From an uncultured Lachnospiraceae bacterium (GTDB taxonomy: Bacteria > Bacillota > Clostridia > Lachnospirales > Lachnospiraceae): DNA of 62,709 bases. Made by a program: the position numbers and the translations under genes. Below the pieces are notes generated by a model. The model was not told the DNA's origin and did no database searches. It saw only the letters and a program-made list of their open reading frames with translations. Location of the stretch: the NCBI GenBank assembly GCA_910586125.1, contig CAJUHP010000020.1, positions 1 through 62,709 of the forward strand, read 5' to 3'. Below, one piece after another: positions 41,461 through 50,876 of this stretch. Each line of letters opens with the position of its first letter. Within the stretch, counting starts at the first letter, position 1.

Positions 41461-44034
41461 ATGGGATTGATGCAGAAAATTTTTGGTACGCACAGTGAAC
41501 GGGAGCTGAAGCTGATCCGCCCGCTGGTGGAGAAGATCGAATCTCTCCGCCCGAAGATGCAGGCGCTCAGCGACGAGGAGCTGCGGGCCAAAACCGATGA
41601 GTATAAGAAACGTCTGGAGGCGGGGGAGACGCTTGACGACCTGCTGCCGGAGGCGTATGCGACCGTGCGCGAGGCGGCCCGCCGCGTTCTGCACCAGGAG
41701 CATTATGAGGTGCAGTTGATGGGCGGCATCATTCTCCATCAGGGCCGTATCGCAGAGATGAAGACCGGCGAGGGCAAAACGCTGGTTTCCACCCTGCCGG
41801 CCTACCTGAACGCGCTGGAGGGAAAGGGCGTCCATGTCGTGACGGTCAATGATTACCTGGCCCACCGCGATTCCCAGTGGATGGGGAAGATCCATGAGTT
41901 TCTGGGTCTGACCGTGGGCGTGGTGCTCAACAGCATGAGCGGCGACGAGCGCCGGGCGGCGTATCAGTGCGATATCACCTATGTCACCAACAATGAACTG
42001 GGCTTTGATTACCTCAGGGACAACCGGGTGATCTACAAAGAACAGCTTGTGCTGCGCGGCCTTCACTACGCCATTGTGGACGAGGTGGACTCGGTGCTGG
42101 TCGATGAGGCCCGCACCCCCCTGATTATCTCCGGCCAGAGCGGCAAATCCACAAAGCTCTATGAAGTCTGCGATCATTTGGCTTCCCGGATGCAGAAGGG
42201 CGAGGCCAGCGGCGAGCTGACGAAGATGTCTGTGATCATGGGCGAGGAGATCACGGAGACAGGGGATTTCATCGTCGATGAGAAGGAGAAGAACGTCAGC
42301 CTCACCGAGCAGGGCGTGGAGAAGGTGGAGCAGTTTTTCAAGATTGAAAATCTGGCCGACCCGGAGAATCTGGAGATCCAGCACAATATGATTCTGGCTC
42401 TGCGGGCGAACTATCTGATGTTTCGGGACAAGGACTATGTGGTCAAGGACGATCAGGTGTTTATCGTGGACGAGTTTACGGGCCGCATCATGCCGGGGCG
42501 GCGCTACTCCGACGGGCTTCACCAGGCCATAGAGGCCAAGGAGAAGGTCAAGGTAAAGCGGGAGAGCCGCACCCTGGCCACGATCACGTTCCAGAACTTT
42601 TTCAATAAATTTGAGAAAAAATGCGGCATGACCGGAACGGCGCTGACCGAGGAGAAGGAATTCCGCGATATCTACGGCATGGACGTCATCGAAATCCCGA
42701 CCAATCTGCCGATCCAGCGGAACGACCGGAACGACGCCGTTTATAAGACCCGCCGCGAGAAGTTAAACGCGGTGGTGGAAGAGGTGATGGAAGCCCACAA
42801 AAAAGGCCAGCCGGTTCTGGTGGGCACGATCACCATCGACGCCTCCGAGGAGCTCAGCGCCATGCTGACCAAGAAGGGCATTCGCCATAACGTGTTGAAC
42901 GCCAAATTCCATGAGATGGAGGCGGAGATCATCGCGGACGCCGGCCTGCACGGCGCCGTCACCATCGCCACCAACATGGCGGGCCGCGGCACGGATATCA
43001 AGCTGGACAGTGAGGCGCAGGCGGCCGGCGGCTTAAAGGTCATCGGCACGGAGCGCCATGAGTCGCGCCGGATCGATAATCAGCTTCGAGGCCGTTCCGG
43101 GCGTCAGGGCGACCCCGGCGAATCCCGTTTTTATATCTCGCTGGAGGACGACCTTCTGCGCCTGTTCGGCTCCGAGCGTCTGATGGGCATCTTTAATGCA
43201 TTGGGCATCGAGGAAGGAGAGCAGATCGAGCACAAGATGCTTTCCGACACCATTGAGAAAGCCCAGAAAAAGATCGAGAACAACAACTACGGCATCCGCA
43301 AGCGCCTGCTGGAATATGACCAGGTTATGAACGAGCAGAGAGAGATCATCTACGCGGAGCGCCGCCGGATTCTGGACGGCGAAAACATGCGTGATGTGAT
43401 CGGCAAGATGCTCCAGGATACGGTGGAGAATGCCGTGGACCGCTATCTGTCCGACGATCACTCTCCCCGCGAGTGGGATCTGGAACCGCTCAATAAGGCG
43501 CTGCTCCCGATTATCCCGCTGACGCCGGTGAGCCTGACCACCGATCAGTATGACTCGATGAACAAGAACAAGCTCAAACATATGCTCAAGGAAGAGGCGG
43601 TCAAGTTTTACGAGGCCAAAGAGGCGGAGTTTGTGGAGGCCGAGCATATGCGCGAGCTGGAGCGTGTGATTCTCTTGCGTGTCATTGACACCAAATGGAT
43701 GAGCCACATTGATGACATGGACCAGCTTCGCCAGGGAATCGGCCTGCAGGCTTACGGTCAGCGCGATCCGCTGGTCGAGTACAAAATGGCCGGATACGAC
43801 ATGTTTGACGAGCTGACGGCCTCCATTCGGGAGGATACCGTGCGGATGCTCTGCCATGTGCAGGTGGAGCGCAAGGTGGAGAGGGAAGAGGTGGCCAAGG
43901 CCACCGGAACCAACCGGGACGATTCGCTCCAGAAAGCCCCCGCCCGCCGGGAAAACAAAAAGATTTATCCCAACGATCCCTGCCCCTGCGGTTCCGGGAA
44001 GAAATATAAGCAGTGCCATGGGAGAATCCAGTAA
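41461..44034 (+). CDS. secA: Preprotein translocase ATPase SecA
   Basis: This 857-residue ATPase has Walker A in AEMKTGEGKTLVS, the TVNDYLAHRDSQWM and YVTNNELGFDYLRD motifs, the DEAD-equivalent in IVDEVDSVLVDEARTPL, the second motor domain (TNMAGRGTDIKL, RGRSGRQGDPGESRFY), and the C-terminal Cys3-His zinc site NDPCPCGSGKKYKQCHG. It drives protein export through SecYEG. ATG 41461 is preferred, with TAAGGAG upstream. prfB follows, as in many Bacillota. Confidence 0.98.
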   Translation: MGLMQKIFGTHSERELKLIRPLVEKIESLRPKMQALSDEELRAKTDEYKKRLEAGETLDDLLPEAYATVREAARRVLHQEHYEVQLMGGIILHQGRIAEMKTGEGKTLVSTLPAYLNALEGKGVHVVTVNDYLAHRDSQWMGKIHEFLGLTVGVVLNSMSGDERRAAYQCDITYVTNNELGFDYLRDNRVIYKEQLVLRGLHYAIVDEVDSVLVDEARTPLIISGQSGKSTKLYEVCDHLASRMQKGEASGELTKMSVIMGEEITETGDFIVDEKEKNVSLTEQGVEKVEQFFKIENLADPENLEIQHNMILALRANYLMFRDKDYVVKDDQVFIVDEFTGRIMPGRRYSDGLHQAIEAKEKVKVKRESRTLATITFQNFFNKFEKKCGMTGTALTEEKEFRDIYGMDVIEIPTNLPIQRNDRNDAVYKTRREKLNAVVEEVMEAHKKGQPVLVGTITIDASEELSAMLTKKGIRHNVLNAKFHEMEAEIIADAGLHGAVTIATNMAGRGTDIKLDSEAQAAGGLKVIGTERHESRRIDNQLRGRSGRQGDPGESRFYISLEDDLLRLFGSERLMGIFNALGIEEGEQIEHKMLSDTIEKAQKKIENNNYGIRKRLLEYDQVMNEQREIIYAERRRILDGENMRDVIGKMLQDTVENAVDRYLSDDHSPREWDLEPLNKALLPIIPLTPVSLTTDQYDSMNKNKLKHMLKEEAVKFYEAKEAEFVEAEHMRELERVILLRVIDTKWMSHIDDMDQLRQGIGLQAYGQRDPLVEYKMAGYDMFDELTASIREDTVRMLCHVQVERKVEREEVAKATGTNRDDSLQKAPARRENKKIYPNDPCPCGSGKKYKQCHGRIQ

Positions 44035-44100
44035 AGAGAAGCGGCTGACAGTTTCTGTCGGAAGCGATATAAAATAAAGTGGTAGAAAGAAGGTGACACA

Positions 44101-45211
44101 ATGGTTGAACTGGACCAGTTCAAGTTGGATTTAAACAGCCTTGCCCAGCCATTAGTGGAAGTGAGGGATTCACTTTAACCTGGCTGACAAGGAAAAGAGA
44201 ATTGCGGAGTTGGAGCGCTATATGGAAGAACCCACGCTCTGGGACGATCCGGAGAAGGCGGCCGGCATCATCAAGGAGCTGGGCAGTCTGCGGGCGATTC
44301 GCGACACATTTAGAAAGCTCTCACAGGATTACGACGATATCAGCGTTCTGATTGAGATGGGCTACGAGGAAAACGACGAATCGCTTCTGCCGGAGATCGG
44401 GGAAGCCATCCGCAGTCTGGAGGAAGAGCTGGACAAGATCCGCATTCAGACCCTTCTGTCCGAGGAGTACGATAAGAACAACGCGATATTAAAGCTGAAT
44501 GCCGGGGCCGGAGGCACCGAATCCTGCGACTGGGCCTCGATGCTCTACCGCATGTATATGCGCTGGGCGGAGAAGAGAGGATTCAGTGTGGAGGTTCTGG
44601 ATTTTCTGGACGGAGACGAGGCGGGCATCAAGTCGGTAACGGTGCAGATCAACGGCGAGAATGCCTACGGCTATCTGAAGTCGGAGCACGGCGTTCACCG
44701 CCTGGTGCGGATTTCCCCGTTCAACGCGGCAGGCAAGCGGCAGACCTCCTTTGTCTCCTGCGATGTGATGCCGGAGATCGAGGCGGATCTGGATGTGGAG
44801 ATCAACGAGGACGACCTGCGCATTGACACCTATCGATCCAGCGGGGCCGGCGGCCAGCACATCAACAAGACGTCGTCCGCCATCCGAATTACCCACCTGC
44901 CCACGGGCATTGTGGTGCAGTGCCAAAACGAGCGCTCGCAGTTTCAAAATAAGGATAAGGCCATGCAGATGCTCAAAGCCAAGCTGTTTCTGCTCAAAAA
45001 ACAGAGCAACGCGGAAAAGCTGTCGGACATCCGCGGCGACGTGAAAGAGATCGGCTGGGGCAACCAGATCCGCTCCTATGTGCTGCAGCCCTATACCATG
45101 GTCAAGGACCACCGGACCGAGGCGGAGACCGGCAACGTGAGCGCGGTGCTGGACGGCGATATTGATCTGTTTATCAGCGCATATCTGAAAGGGAACAGTC
45201 TGAAAAAATAA
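44101..45211 (+). CDS. prfB: Peptide chain release factor 2, programmed +1 frameshift
   Basis: The product is about 369 residues. Translation starts at ATG 44101 (AAGGTGA 5 nt upstream), reads 25 codons to CTT, meets in-frame TAA at 44176-44178, and continues in the +1 frame from AAC 44177. Class I release-factor signatures are present: the SPF anticodon-like motif in RISPFNAAGKRQTS and GGQ in SSGAGGQHINK. RF2 ends translation at UAA and UGA, so low RF2 favours the shift. The in-frame stop here is UAA rather than the usual UGA. Confidence 0.95.
44161..44179 (+). promoter_or_regulatory. prfB recoding site
   Basis: GTGAGGGATTCACTTTAAC contains the slippery CTT, the stop TAA and following C. 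The internal Shine-Dalgarno-like AGGG is five bases before CTT, weaker and further away than the AGGGGG-3nt-CTT of E. coli. Confidence 0.85.
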
Positions 45212-45223
45212 GAGATCACAAAG

Positions 45224-45265
45224 AAATAACTTGTGCTGGGGGTACGCCAAAAGCACGAGTTATTT
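45224..45265. terminator. Hairpin after prfB
   Basis: AAATAACT and GTGCT pair with AGCAC and AGTTATTT around one mismatch, with a 14-nt loop. The rest of the gap up to 45417 shows no gene, and I do not recognise a lysine riboswitch in it. Confidence 0.5.
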
Positions 45266-45417
45266 CGCCCTTTGGCGGCATGGCCATATCCGCGAGAATA
45301 CGTGACGGAGGGTTTGCCGGCCTGGGGCGTATCAATCACAGGAACATTTTTTAACACGCCATGGGGGAGCGGACGGGAGAAGGCAAGGCAGAAGAAGAAC
45401 GAGGAGTAAGAAAGTCT

Positions 45418-46626
45418 ATGTTGATTGTAAAAAAATTCGGCGGCTCGTCCGTGGCGGATAAGGAGCGGATCTTTAACGTAGCCAGACGCTGCATCGAGGA
45501 TTACCGGGCTGGCCATGACGTGGTGGTGGTGCTGTCCGCCATGGGCGATACCACGGATGATCTGATTGCGATGGCTCACAGCATTCATGAAAAACCGCCC
45601 AAGAGAGAGATGGATATGCTGCTGGCGGTGGGCGAGCAGATGAGCGTGGCCTATATGGGCATGGCGATGGACGCCCTGGGCGTGCCGGCCGTCTCCCTGA
45701 ACGCATTTCAGGTGCAGATGCACACCAATTCTTCGTATGGAGCGGCCAAGCTGAAGCGAATTGACACCGAGCGAATCCGCAATGAGCTGGAAATGCACAA
45801 GATCGTGATTGTCACCGGTTTTCAGGGCGTCAATAAGTTTGACGATGTGACAACACTGGGCCGCGGCGGTTCCGATACCACGGCGGTTGCGCTGGCGGCC
45901 TGCCTCCACGCGGACGCCTGTGAAATATACACGGATGTGGACGGTGTCTACACGGCGGACCCCCGCATTGTGCCGGAGGCCAGAAAGCTTTCGGAGATCT
46001 CCTACTCGGAGATGCTGGAGATGGCGACGTTAGGAGCCAAGGTTCTGCACAACCGCTCCGTGGAGATGGCAAAAAAATACGGAGTGCAGCTTGTAGTCCG
46101 TTCCAGTCTGAATAAAAACGAAGGAACCGTGGTAAAGGAGGCGGCAAGAATGGAAAAAATGATCGTGAGCGGCGTGGCGTCGGATAAAGATGTAGCCCGG
46201 ATTTCCGTGATGGGAGTGGAGAATGAACCGGGTATCGCGTTCAAGGTATTTAACAGTCTGGCAAAGAAGAAAATCAACGTGGATATCATTCTGCAGTCCG
46301 TGGGCCGCGGCGGCACAAAGGATATCGCTTTTACTGTGGCCAGAGGCGATGTGGACGCCGCCATCGAGGTGATCAAGGAAGATATGAAGGTCTTTACGGC
46401 CCAGGGCTACGAGGTGGAGGACGGCGTCGCCAAGGTATCCATCATCGGCGCTGGCATGACGTCCCACCCCGGCGTGGCGGCAAAGATGTTTGAAGCGCTC
46501 TCCAGCGGCGGGATCAATATCAAGATGATCTCCACATCCGAGATCCGGATCACCGTGGTCGTGGACGAAAACGATGCGGACCGAGCGGTGCGCCGGATTC
46601 ACGATGCCTTTGACCTGGCCGACTGA
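45418..46626 (+). CDS. lysC: Aspartate kinase, monofunctional with ACT domains
   Basis: This 402-residue protein starts with the kinase motif VKKFGGSSVADKERI, has TTLGRGGSDTTAVALAA and the aspartate-binding YTDVDGVYTADPRIV, and ends with two ACT domains (RISVMGVENEPGIAFKV, VSIIGAGMTSHPGVAAKMFE). It makes aspartyl phosphate for lysine, threonine and methionine synthesis; the ACT domains imply feedback by an end product. ATG 45418 is chosen over the upstream in-frame ATG 45361. Its end overlaps the next gene. Confidence 0.93.
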   Translation: MLIVKKFGGSSVADKERIFNVARRCIEDYRAGHDVVVVLSAMGDTTDDLIAMAHSIHEKPPKREMDMLLAVGEQMSVAYMGMAMDALGVPAVSLNAFQVQMHTNSSYGAAKLKRIDTERIRNELEMHKIVIVTGFQGVNKFDDVTTLGRGGSDTTAVALAACLHADACEIYTDVDGVYTADPRIVPEARKLSEISYSEMLEMATLGAKVLHNRSVEMAKKYGVQLVVRSSLNKNEGTVVKEAARMEKMIVSGVASDKDVARISVMGVENEPGIAFKVFNSLAKKKINVDIILQSVGRGGTKDIAFTVARGDVDAAIEVIKEDMKVFTAQGYEVEDGVAKVSIIGAGMTSHPGVAAKMFEALSSGGINIKMISTSEIRITVVVDENDADRAVRRIHDAFDLAD

Positions 46627-47098
46627 GCCGAAAGAAACCGGTGCGGAAGAAGTTCTGTACCGTCTGGGGCTGGGGGCCGCCGCGGCCGTTTTTCTGGTCT
46701 GGGCGGCCGCGCGCTTTGCCCCTCCTGGGCTTTGGGAATTTTTTGAACGGTATTCGTTCTGCGTGATTTACCGTTTCACCGGATATGTCTGCCCGGGCTG
46801 CGGGGGGACCCGCGCTCTGAAAGAGCTTTTTGCGGGCCATGTGGGCGCGAGCCTTCTGTACCATCCCCTGGTGCCGTACGGCCTTGGTCTTTACGCCGTG
46901 TTTATGGGCAGCCATACCTGGGAGAAGCTGGGCCTAAGAATCCGAGGGATAAACGGAGGGCATATCCGGGGGCTTCGATGGCGGGACACTTATCTTATCC
47001 TGGCGGCCGGCATTCTGGCGGCCAATTTTATCATAAAAAATCTGATTCATCTGCTGACGGGGATGGATGTGCTGGCGGAACTGGACCGCCTGTTCTGA
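46604..47098 (+). CDS. DUF2752 membrane protein
   Basis: This protein is about 164 residues long, with about three hydrophobic segments and the family signature CPGCGGTRALKEL after the first helix. Function is unknown. The start is uncertain: ATG 46604 overlaps the aspartate kinase end by 23 bp and has no clear ribosome site, and ATG 46574 is an alternative. Translational coupling to the kinase gene is likely. Confidence 0.75.
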   Translation: MPLTWPTEPKETGAEEVLYRLGLGAAAAVFLVWAAARFAPPGLWEFFERYSFCVIYRFTGYVCPGCGGTRALKELFAGHVGASLLYHPLVPYGLGLYAVFMGSHTWEKLGLRIRGINGGHIRGLRWRDTYLILAAGILAANFIIKNLIHLLTGMDVLAELDRLF

Positions 47099-47144
47099 CA
47101 CGTCTGAGCACAGAAAGGAAACAGAGAAAGGATACAGGACGCAT

Positions 47145-49289
47145 ATGGATATCATCAGACAACTGCAGGAGGAATTGGAGATCGGATACGGGCAGGCCAA
47201 AGCCGCCGTGGATCTGATCGACGAGGGAAACACGATCCCGTTCATCGCCCGCTACCGCAAGGAGGCCACAGGCTCCCTGAACGACGAGGTGCTGCGGCGG
47301 CTGTCGGAACGCCTGAATTACCTGCGGAATCTGGAGGAGCGCAAAGCGCAGGTCATGGCCACGATTGAAGAGCAGGGACATCTCACGCCGGAATTGCATA
47401 GAGCCATCGAGGAAGCGGCGACGCTGGTTGTGGTGGAGGATTTGTACCGTCCTTACCGGCCCAAGCGCCGCACCCGCGCCACCATAGCCAAGGAGAAGGG
47501 TCTGGAGCCTCTGGCCGCTTTTATCATGCAGCAGGAGGCGAAAAAGCCGGTTCTGGAGGAAGCGGCCCGCTACATAGACGAAGAAAAAGGTGTGGTCTCG
47601 GCGGAGGAGGCGCTGGCCGGCGCGAAGGATATTCTGGCGGAACAGATTTCGGATACAGCCGATTACCGGATTTACATCCGGGATCTGACCATGCGGGAGG
47701 GACTGGTGCAGTCTTCGGGAAAGTCCGAGGAAGAGTCCGTCTATGAGATGTATTACGATTTTGAAGAGTCGGCCAGGCGGATCGCCGGGCACCGGATTTT
47801 GGCGCTGAACCGGGGAGAAAAGGAGAAGGTTCTCACGGTGAAGATCGCGGCTCCGGAGGAGAAGATCCTTCGCTATCTGGAAAAGAAGATCCTGGTAAAA
47901 GAGAATCCCCATACGTCTTTCATTCTGCGCGAGGCGGCAGCCGACAGCTATGAGAGACTGATTGCTCCGGCTATCGAGCGGGAGATCCGCAGTCTTCTGA
48001 CGGAGAAGGCGGAAGAAGGCGCGATACAGGTTTTTGGCAAAAATCTGGAACAGCTTCTGATGCAGCCGCCCATCGTCGGGCATACGGTTCTGGGGTGGGA
48101 TCCGGCTTTTCGGACCGGATGCAAGCTCGCGGTGGTGGACCCCACCGGAAAGGTGCTGGACACGATAGTCATCTATCCCACAGCGCCGCAGAATAAGGTG
48201 GCGGAGGCCAAGGAGATTCTGAAGAAGCTGATCCGCCGATATGAGATCACACTGATTTCCGTGGGCAACGGTACGGCCTCCAGAGAATCGGAGAGTATTA
48301 TTGCGGAGCTTTTGAAGGAAATTCCGGAGAAGGTCCAGTATATAATAGTAAATGAAGCAGGCGCTTCCGTGTATTCAGCCAGCAAGCTTGCCACGGAGGA
48401 ATTTCCCCAGTTTGACGTGGGTCAGCGCAGCGCCGTCTCGATTGCCCGCCGCCTGCAGGACCCCCTCGCTGAGCTGGTGAAGATCGACCCGAAATCCATC
48501 GGCGTGGGCCAGTACCAGCACGATATGAACCAGAAGCGTCTGGGAGAATCGCTGCAGGGCGTGGTGGAAGACAGCGTGAACAAGGTGGGCGTCGATCTAA
48601 ACACGGCCTCCGCCTCCCTCCTGGAATATATTTCCGGCGTATCCAAGACGATTGCAAAAAATATTGTGGCATACCGCGAGGAACACGGCCGTTTTGAGAA
48701 CCGCCGCCAGCTTCTGAAGGTGCCGAAGCTGGGACCGAAAGCGTTTGAGCAGTGCGCGGGATTTATGCGGATTGCGGGAGGAAACGAGCCGCTCGACACC
48801 ACGGCCGTGCATCCGGAATCCTATGAGGCCGCGGTGGGGCTTCTGAAAAAATTGGGTTTTGAGGCAAAGGATATTCTGGGCGGCGGGCTTGCGGGCATCG
48901 GCAGAAAAATTGCGGATTATGAAAAAACGGCCGCGGAGCTGGGGATCGGAGAGATCACGCTGAGAGATATGGTGAAAGAGCTGGAGAAGCCGGCCAGAGA
49001 TCCCCGCGACGAGATGCCGGCGCCGGTTCTTCGCACCGACGTGATGGATATGAAAGACCTGAAACCTGGCATGATATTAAAGGGAACGGTCCGCAATGTG
49101 ATTGATTTCGGTGCTTTTGTGGATATCGGCGTACATCAGGACGGTCTGGTGCATATCTCCCAGATTGCCGACCGTTTTATCGCGCATCCACTGGAAGCGG
49201 TCCGTGTGGGCGATATTGTCAATGTGAAAGTGCTGAGCGTGGATCTGAACAAAAAACGGATAGCGCTGACGATGAAGGGAGTCGAATAA
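47145..49289 (+). CDS. tex: Tex-family RNA-binding transcription accessory protein
   Basis: This 714-residue protein has an N-terminal Tex helical domain (GNTIPFIARYRKEATGSLND), a YqgF/RuvC-like nuclease-fold domain (GWDPAFRTGCKLAVVD), a helix-hairpin-helix region (DLNTASASLLEYISGVSKTI), and a C-terminal S1 RNA-binding domain (GMILKGTVRNVIDFGAFVDI). It is nucleic-acid-binding and linked to transcription and stress in other bacteria. Confidence 0.95.
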   Translation: MDIIRQLQEELEIGYGQAKAAVDLIDEGNTIPFIARYRKEATGSLNDEVLRRLSERLNYLRNLEERKAQVMATIEEQGHLTPELHRAIEEAATLVVVEDLYRPYRPKRRTRATIAKEKGLEPLAAFIMQQEAKKPVLEEAARYIDEEKGVVSAEEALAGAKDILAEQISDTADYRIYIRDLTMREGLVQSSGKSEEESVYEMYYDFEESARRIAGHRILALNRGEKEKVLTVKIAAPEEKILRYLEKKILVKENPHTSFILREAAADSYERLIAPAIEREIRSLLTEKAEEGAIQVFGKNLEQLLMQPPIVGHTVLGWDPAFRTGCKLAVVDPTGKVLDTIVIYPTAPQNKVAEAKEILKKLIRRYEITLISVGNGTASRESESIIAELLKEIPEKVQYIIVNEAGASVYSASKLATEEFPQFDVGQRSAVSIARRLQDPLAELVKIDPKSIGVGQYQHDMNQKRLGESLQGVVEDSVNKVGVDLNTASASLLEYISGVSKTIAKNIVAYREEHGRFENRRQLLKVPKLGPKAFEQCAGFMRIAGGNEPLDTTAVHPESYEAAVGLLKKLGFEAKDILGGGLAGIGRKIADYEKTAAELGIGEITLRDMVKELEKPARDPRDEMPAPVLRTDVMDMKDLKPGMILKGTVRNVIDFGAFVDIGVHQDGLVHISQIADRFIAHPLEAVRVGDIVNVKVLSVDLNKKRIALTMKGVE

Positions 49290-49292
49290 CGA

Positions 49293-49643
49293 TTGAGTAA
49301 AAACGGAAAACTGACACTGGCCAATCTGTTCGTGAATATACTGGCTCTGACGCTGGCGGACTATCTGGTTCCGGGCGTCCATTTCGGAAATCTGGTCTCT
49401 GTGGCGATGGCGGCGCTTCTGATGATGATTTTGAATAAGGTGGTAAAGCCTATTCTGGAACTGATCTCTCTGCCGATCACCTGCCTGACGCTGGGCCTGT
49501 TTGAGATTGTCATCAGCGGCTTTATTCTGAAGCTGGTGGATATGCTGATGGCGTCGGTATATTTTTCGTCCACAAGCCGGTATTTTATCACCGTCATCAT
49601 TATCGCCATTGTAAATGGACTGTTCGGGACCGAGAAAGAGTAG
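49293..49643 (+). CDS. YvlD-type four-helix membrane protein (phage holin family 4 by name)
   Basis: This 116-residue protein has four hydrophobic segments. The core VVKPILELISLPITCLTLGLFEI matches the YvlD/Phage_holin_4_2 family, which is chromosomal and not a sign of prophage. The TTG 49293 start has GGGAG about 11 nt upstream. It sits between tex and tsaE with almost no gaps. Function is unknown; relatives are linked to cell-envelope stress. Confidence 0.8.
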   Translation: MSKNGKLTLANLFVNILALTLADYLVPGVHFGNLVSVAMAALLMMILNKVVKPILELISLPITCLTLGLFEIVISGFILKLVDMLMASVYFSSTSRYFITVIIIAIVNGLFGTEKE

Positions 49644-49650
49644 GAAGCGG

Positions 49651-50145
49651 ATGGAGAAAAAGATGATAGAAACCAGCAGCCCGGCGCAGACCTATGCGCT
49701 GGGCCGCGAAATGGGAGAGCGGGCCCGCCCCGGTCAGGTTTTCTGCCTGGACGGCGACTTAGGAGCGGGAAAGACCGTCTTCACCCAGGGCTTTGCCGAA
49801 GGATTGGGGATTGCCGGGCCGGTGAACAGTCCGACGTTTACGATTCTGCAGGTCTATGAGGGGGGCCGCCTGCCGCTGTATCACTTTGATGTGTACCGGA
49901 TCGGGGATGCGGCGGAGATGGACGAGATCGGCTATGAAGAATATGTCTATGGGGAGGGCGTGAGCCTGATTGAGTGGTCGGTGCGGATCGCGGAGATTCT
50001 GCCGCCGTCTGCTGTGCATATCGAGATTGCGAGAGAGCCGGAAAAAGGCTTTGATTACCGGAGGATTACCGTGAAAGGCGAAGAGCGGCTTGCGGATATG
50101 CTTCAAACAGAGAAGAGATCTGATGAATACAAGGAGGAGTTATGA
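49651..50145 (+). CDS. tsaE: tRNA t6A biosynthesis ATPase TsaE
   Basis: This 164-residue P-loop protein has Walker A GDLGAGKTVF, the VNSPTFTILQVYEG switch region and LYHFDVYRIGD. TsaE works with TsaB and TsaD to form threonylcarbamoyl-adenosine at tRNA position 37. The start may be ATG 49663, which has GGAG six bases upstream, giving 160 residues. It overlaps tsaB by 4 bp. Confidence 0.92.
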   Translation: MEKKMIETSSPAQTYALGREMGERARPGQVFCLDGDLGAGKTVFTQGFAEGLGIAGPVNSPTFTILQVYEGGRLPLYHFDVYRIGDAAEMDEIGYEEYVYGEGVSLIEWSVRIAEILPPSAVHIEIAREPEKGFDYRRITVKGEERLADMLQTEKRSDEYKEEL

Positions 50146-50852
50146 AGATCCTGGGGATTGAAAGCTCTTCTCTGACAGCCTCGGCGGCTATCTGGGAGGA
50201 CGGAATTCTGACGGCGGAGTATACCGTCAATCACAAAAAAACCCATTCACAGACGCTGCTGCCCATGATCGACGAGATTTGCCGCATGACGGAGCAGAAT
50301 GCGGGAGAATGGGACGCGGTGGCGGTGGCGGCAGGACCTGGCTCCTTTACCGGGCTGCGCATCGGGTCGGCCACGGCGAAGGGATTGGGGCTGGCTCTGG
50401 ACATTCCGCTGATCCCGGTGCCGACGCTGGATGCCATGGCGTATCAGTGCTTTGACGCGGCGTCTTTGATCTGCCCGATAATGGATGCCCGGAGAAACCA
50501 GGTATACAATGGTCTGTACCGGTGGGAGAACGGTCGTTTCGAGGTGAAGGTTCCCTCCCGCGCTCTGGATATGGGGGAGGTCATCGAAGAAATCAACCGT
50601 TTAGGCGGATCGGTTATCTTTCTGGGGGACGGCGTTCCCGTGCATGCAGAGACGATATGCACCTTGGTCCATGTTCCGTATTATCTGGCTCCTGCCACTT
50701 TGAACCGCCAGCGGGCCGCGGCGGTGGCCTCTCTGGGCGCGGAGCGGTATGCGTTGGGAGCGTTTCAGAAAGCGGAGGAACATGCCCCGGAGTATCTGCG
50801 TCCATCCCAGGCGGAACGGGTGAGAGAAGAGCAGAAGAATGGATTGCGCTGA
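50142..50852 (+). CDS. tsaB: tRNA t6A biosynthesis protein TsaB
   Basis: This 236-residue ASKHA-fold protein has ILGIESSSLTASAA and VAAGPGSFTGLRIGSATAKG, the TsaB signature. It lacks the metal-binding HxxxH of TsaD, as expected. It forms a heterodimer with TsaD, which is encoded about 10 kb away in this window. rimI would usually follow directly; here an unrelated minus-strand block follows instead. Confidence 0.93.
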   Translation: MKILGIESSSLTASAAIWEDGILTAEYTVNHKKTHSQTLLPMIDEICRMTEQNAGEWDAVAVAAGPGSFTGLRIGSATAKGLGLALDIPLIPVPTLDAMAYQCFDAASLICPIMDARRNQVYNGLYRWENGRFEVKVPSRALDMGEVIEEINRLGGSVIFLGDGVPVHAETICTLVHVPYYLAPATLNRQRAAAVASLGAERYALGAFQKAEEHAPEYLRPSQAERVREEQKNGLR

Positions 50853-50876
50853 AGGAGATACGTCTGCTCTGTAGAG

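Noticed and set aside
44101..44178. prfB as a pseudogene because of the in-frame stop
   Set aside because: The stop is exactly at the conserved programmed frameshift position, and the downstream frame is intact.
45212..45417. Lysine riboswitch before aspartate kinase
   Set aside because: Only one simple hairpin is seen, and the conserved multi-helix core could not be recognised.
49293..49643. Phage holin as evidence of a prophage
   Set aside because: The family name is misleading. The gene is YvlD-like and lies between tex and tsaE with no phage genes nearby.
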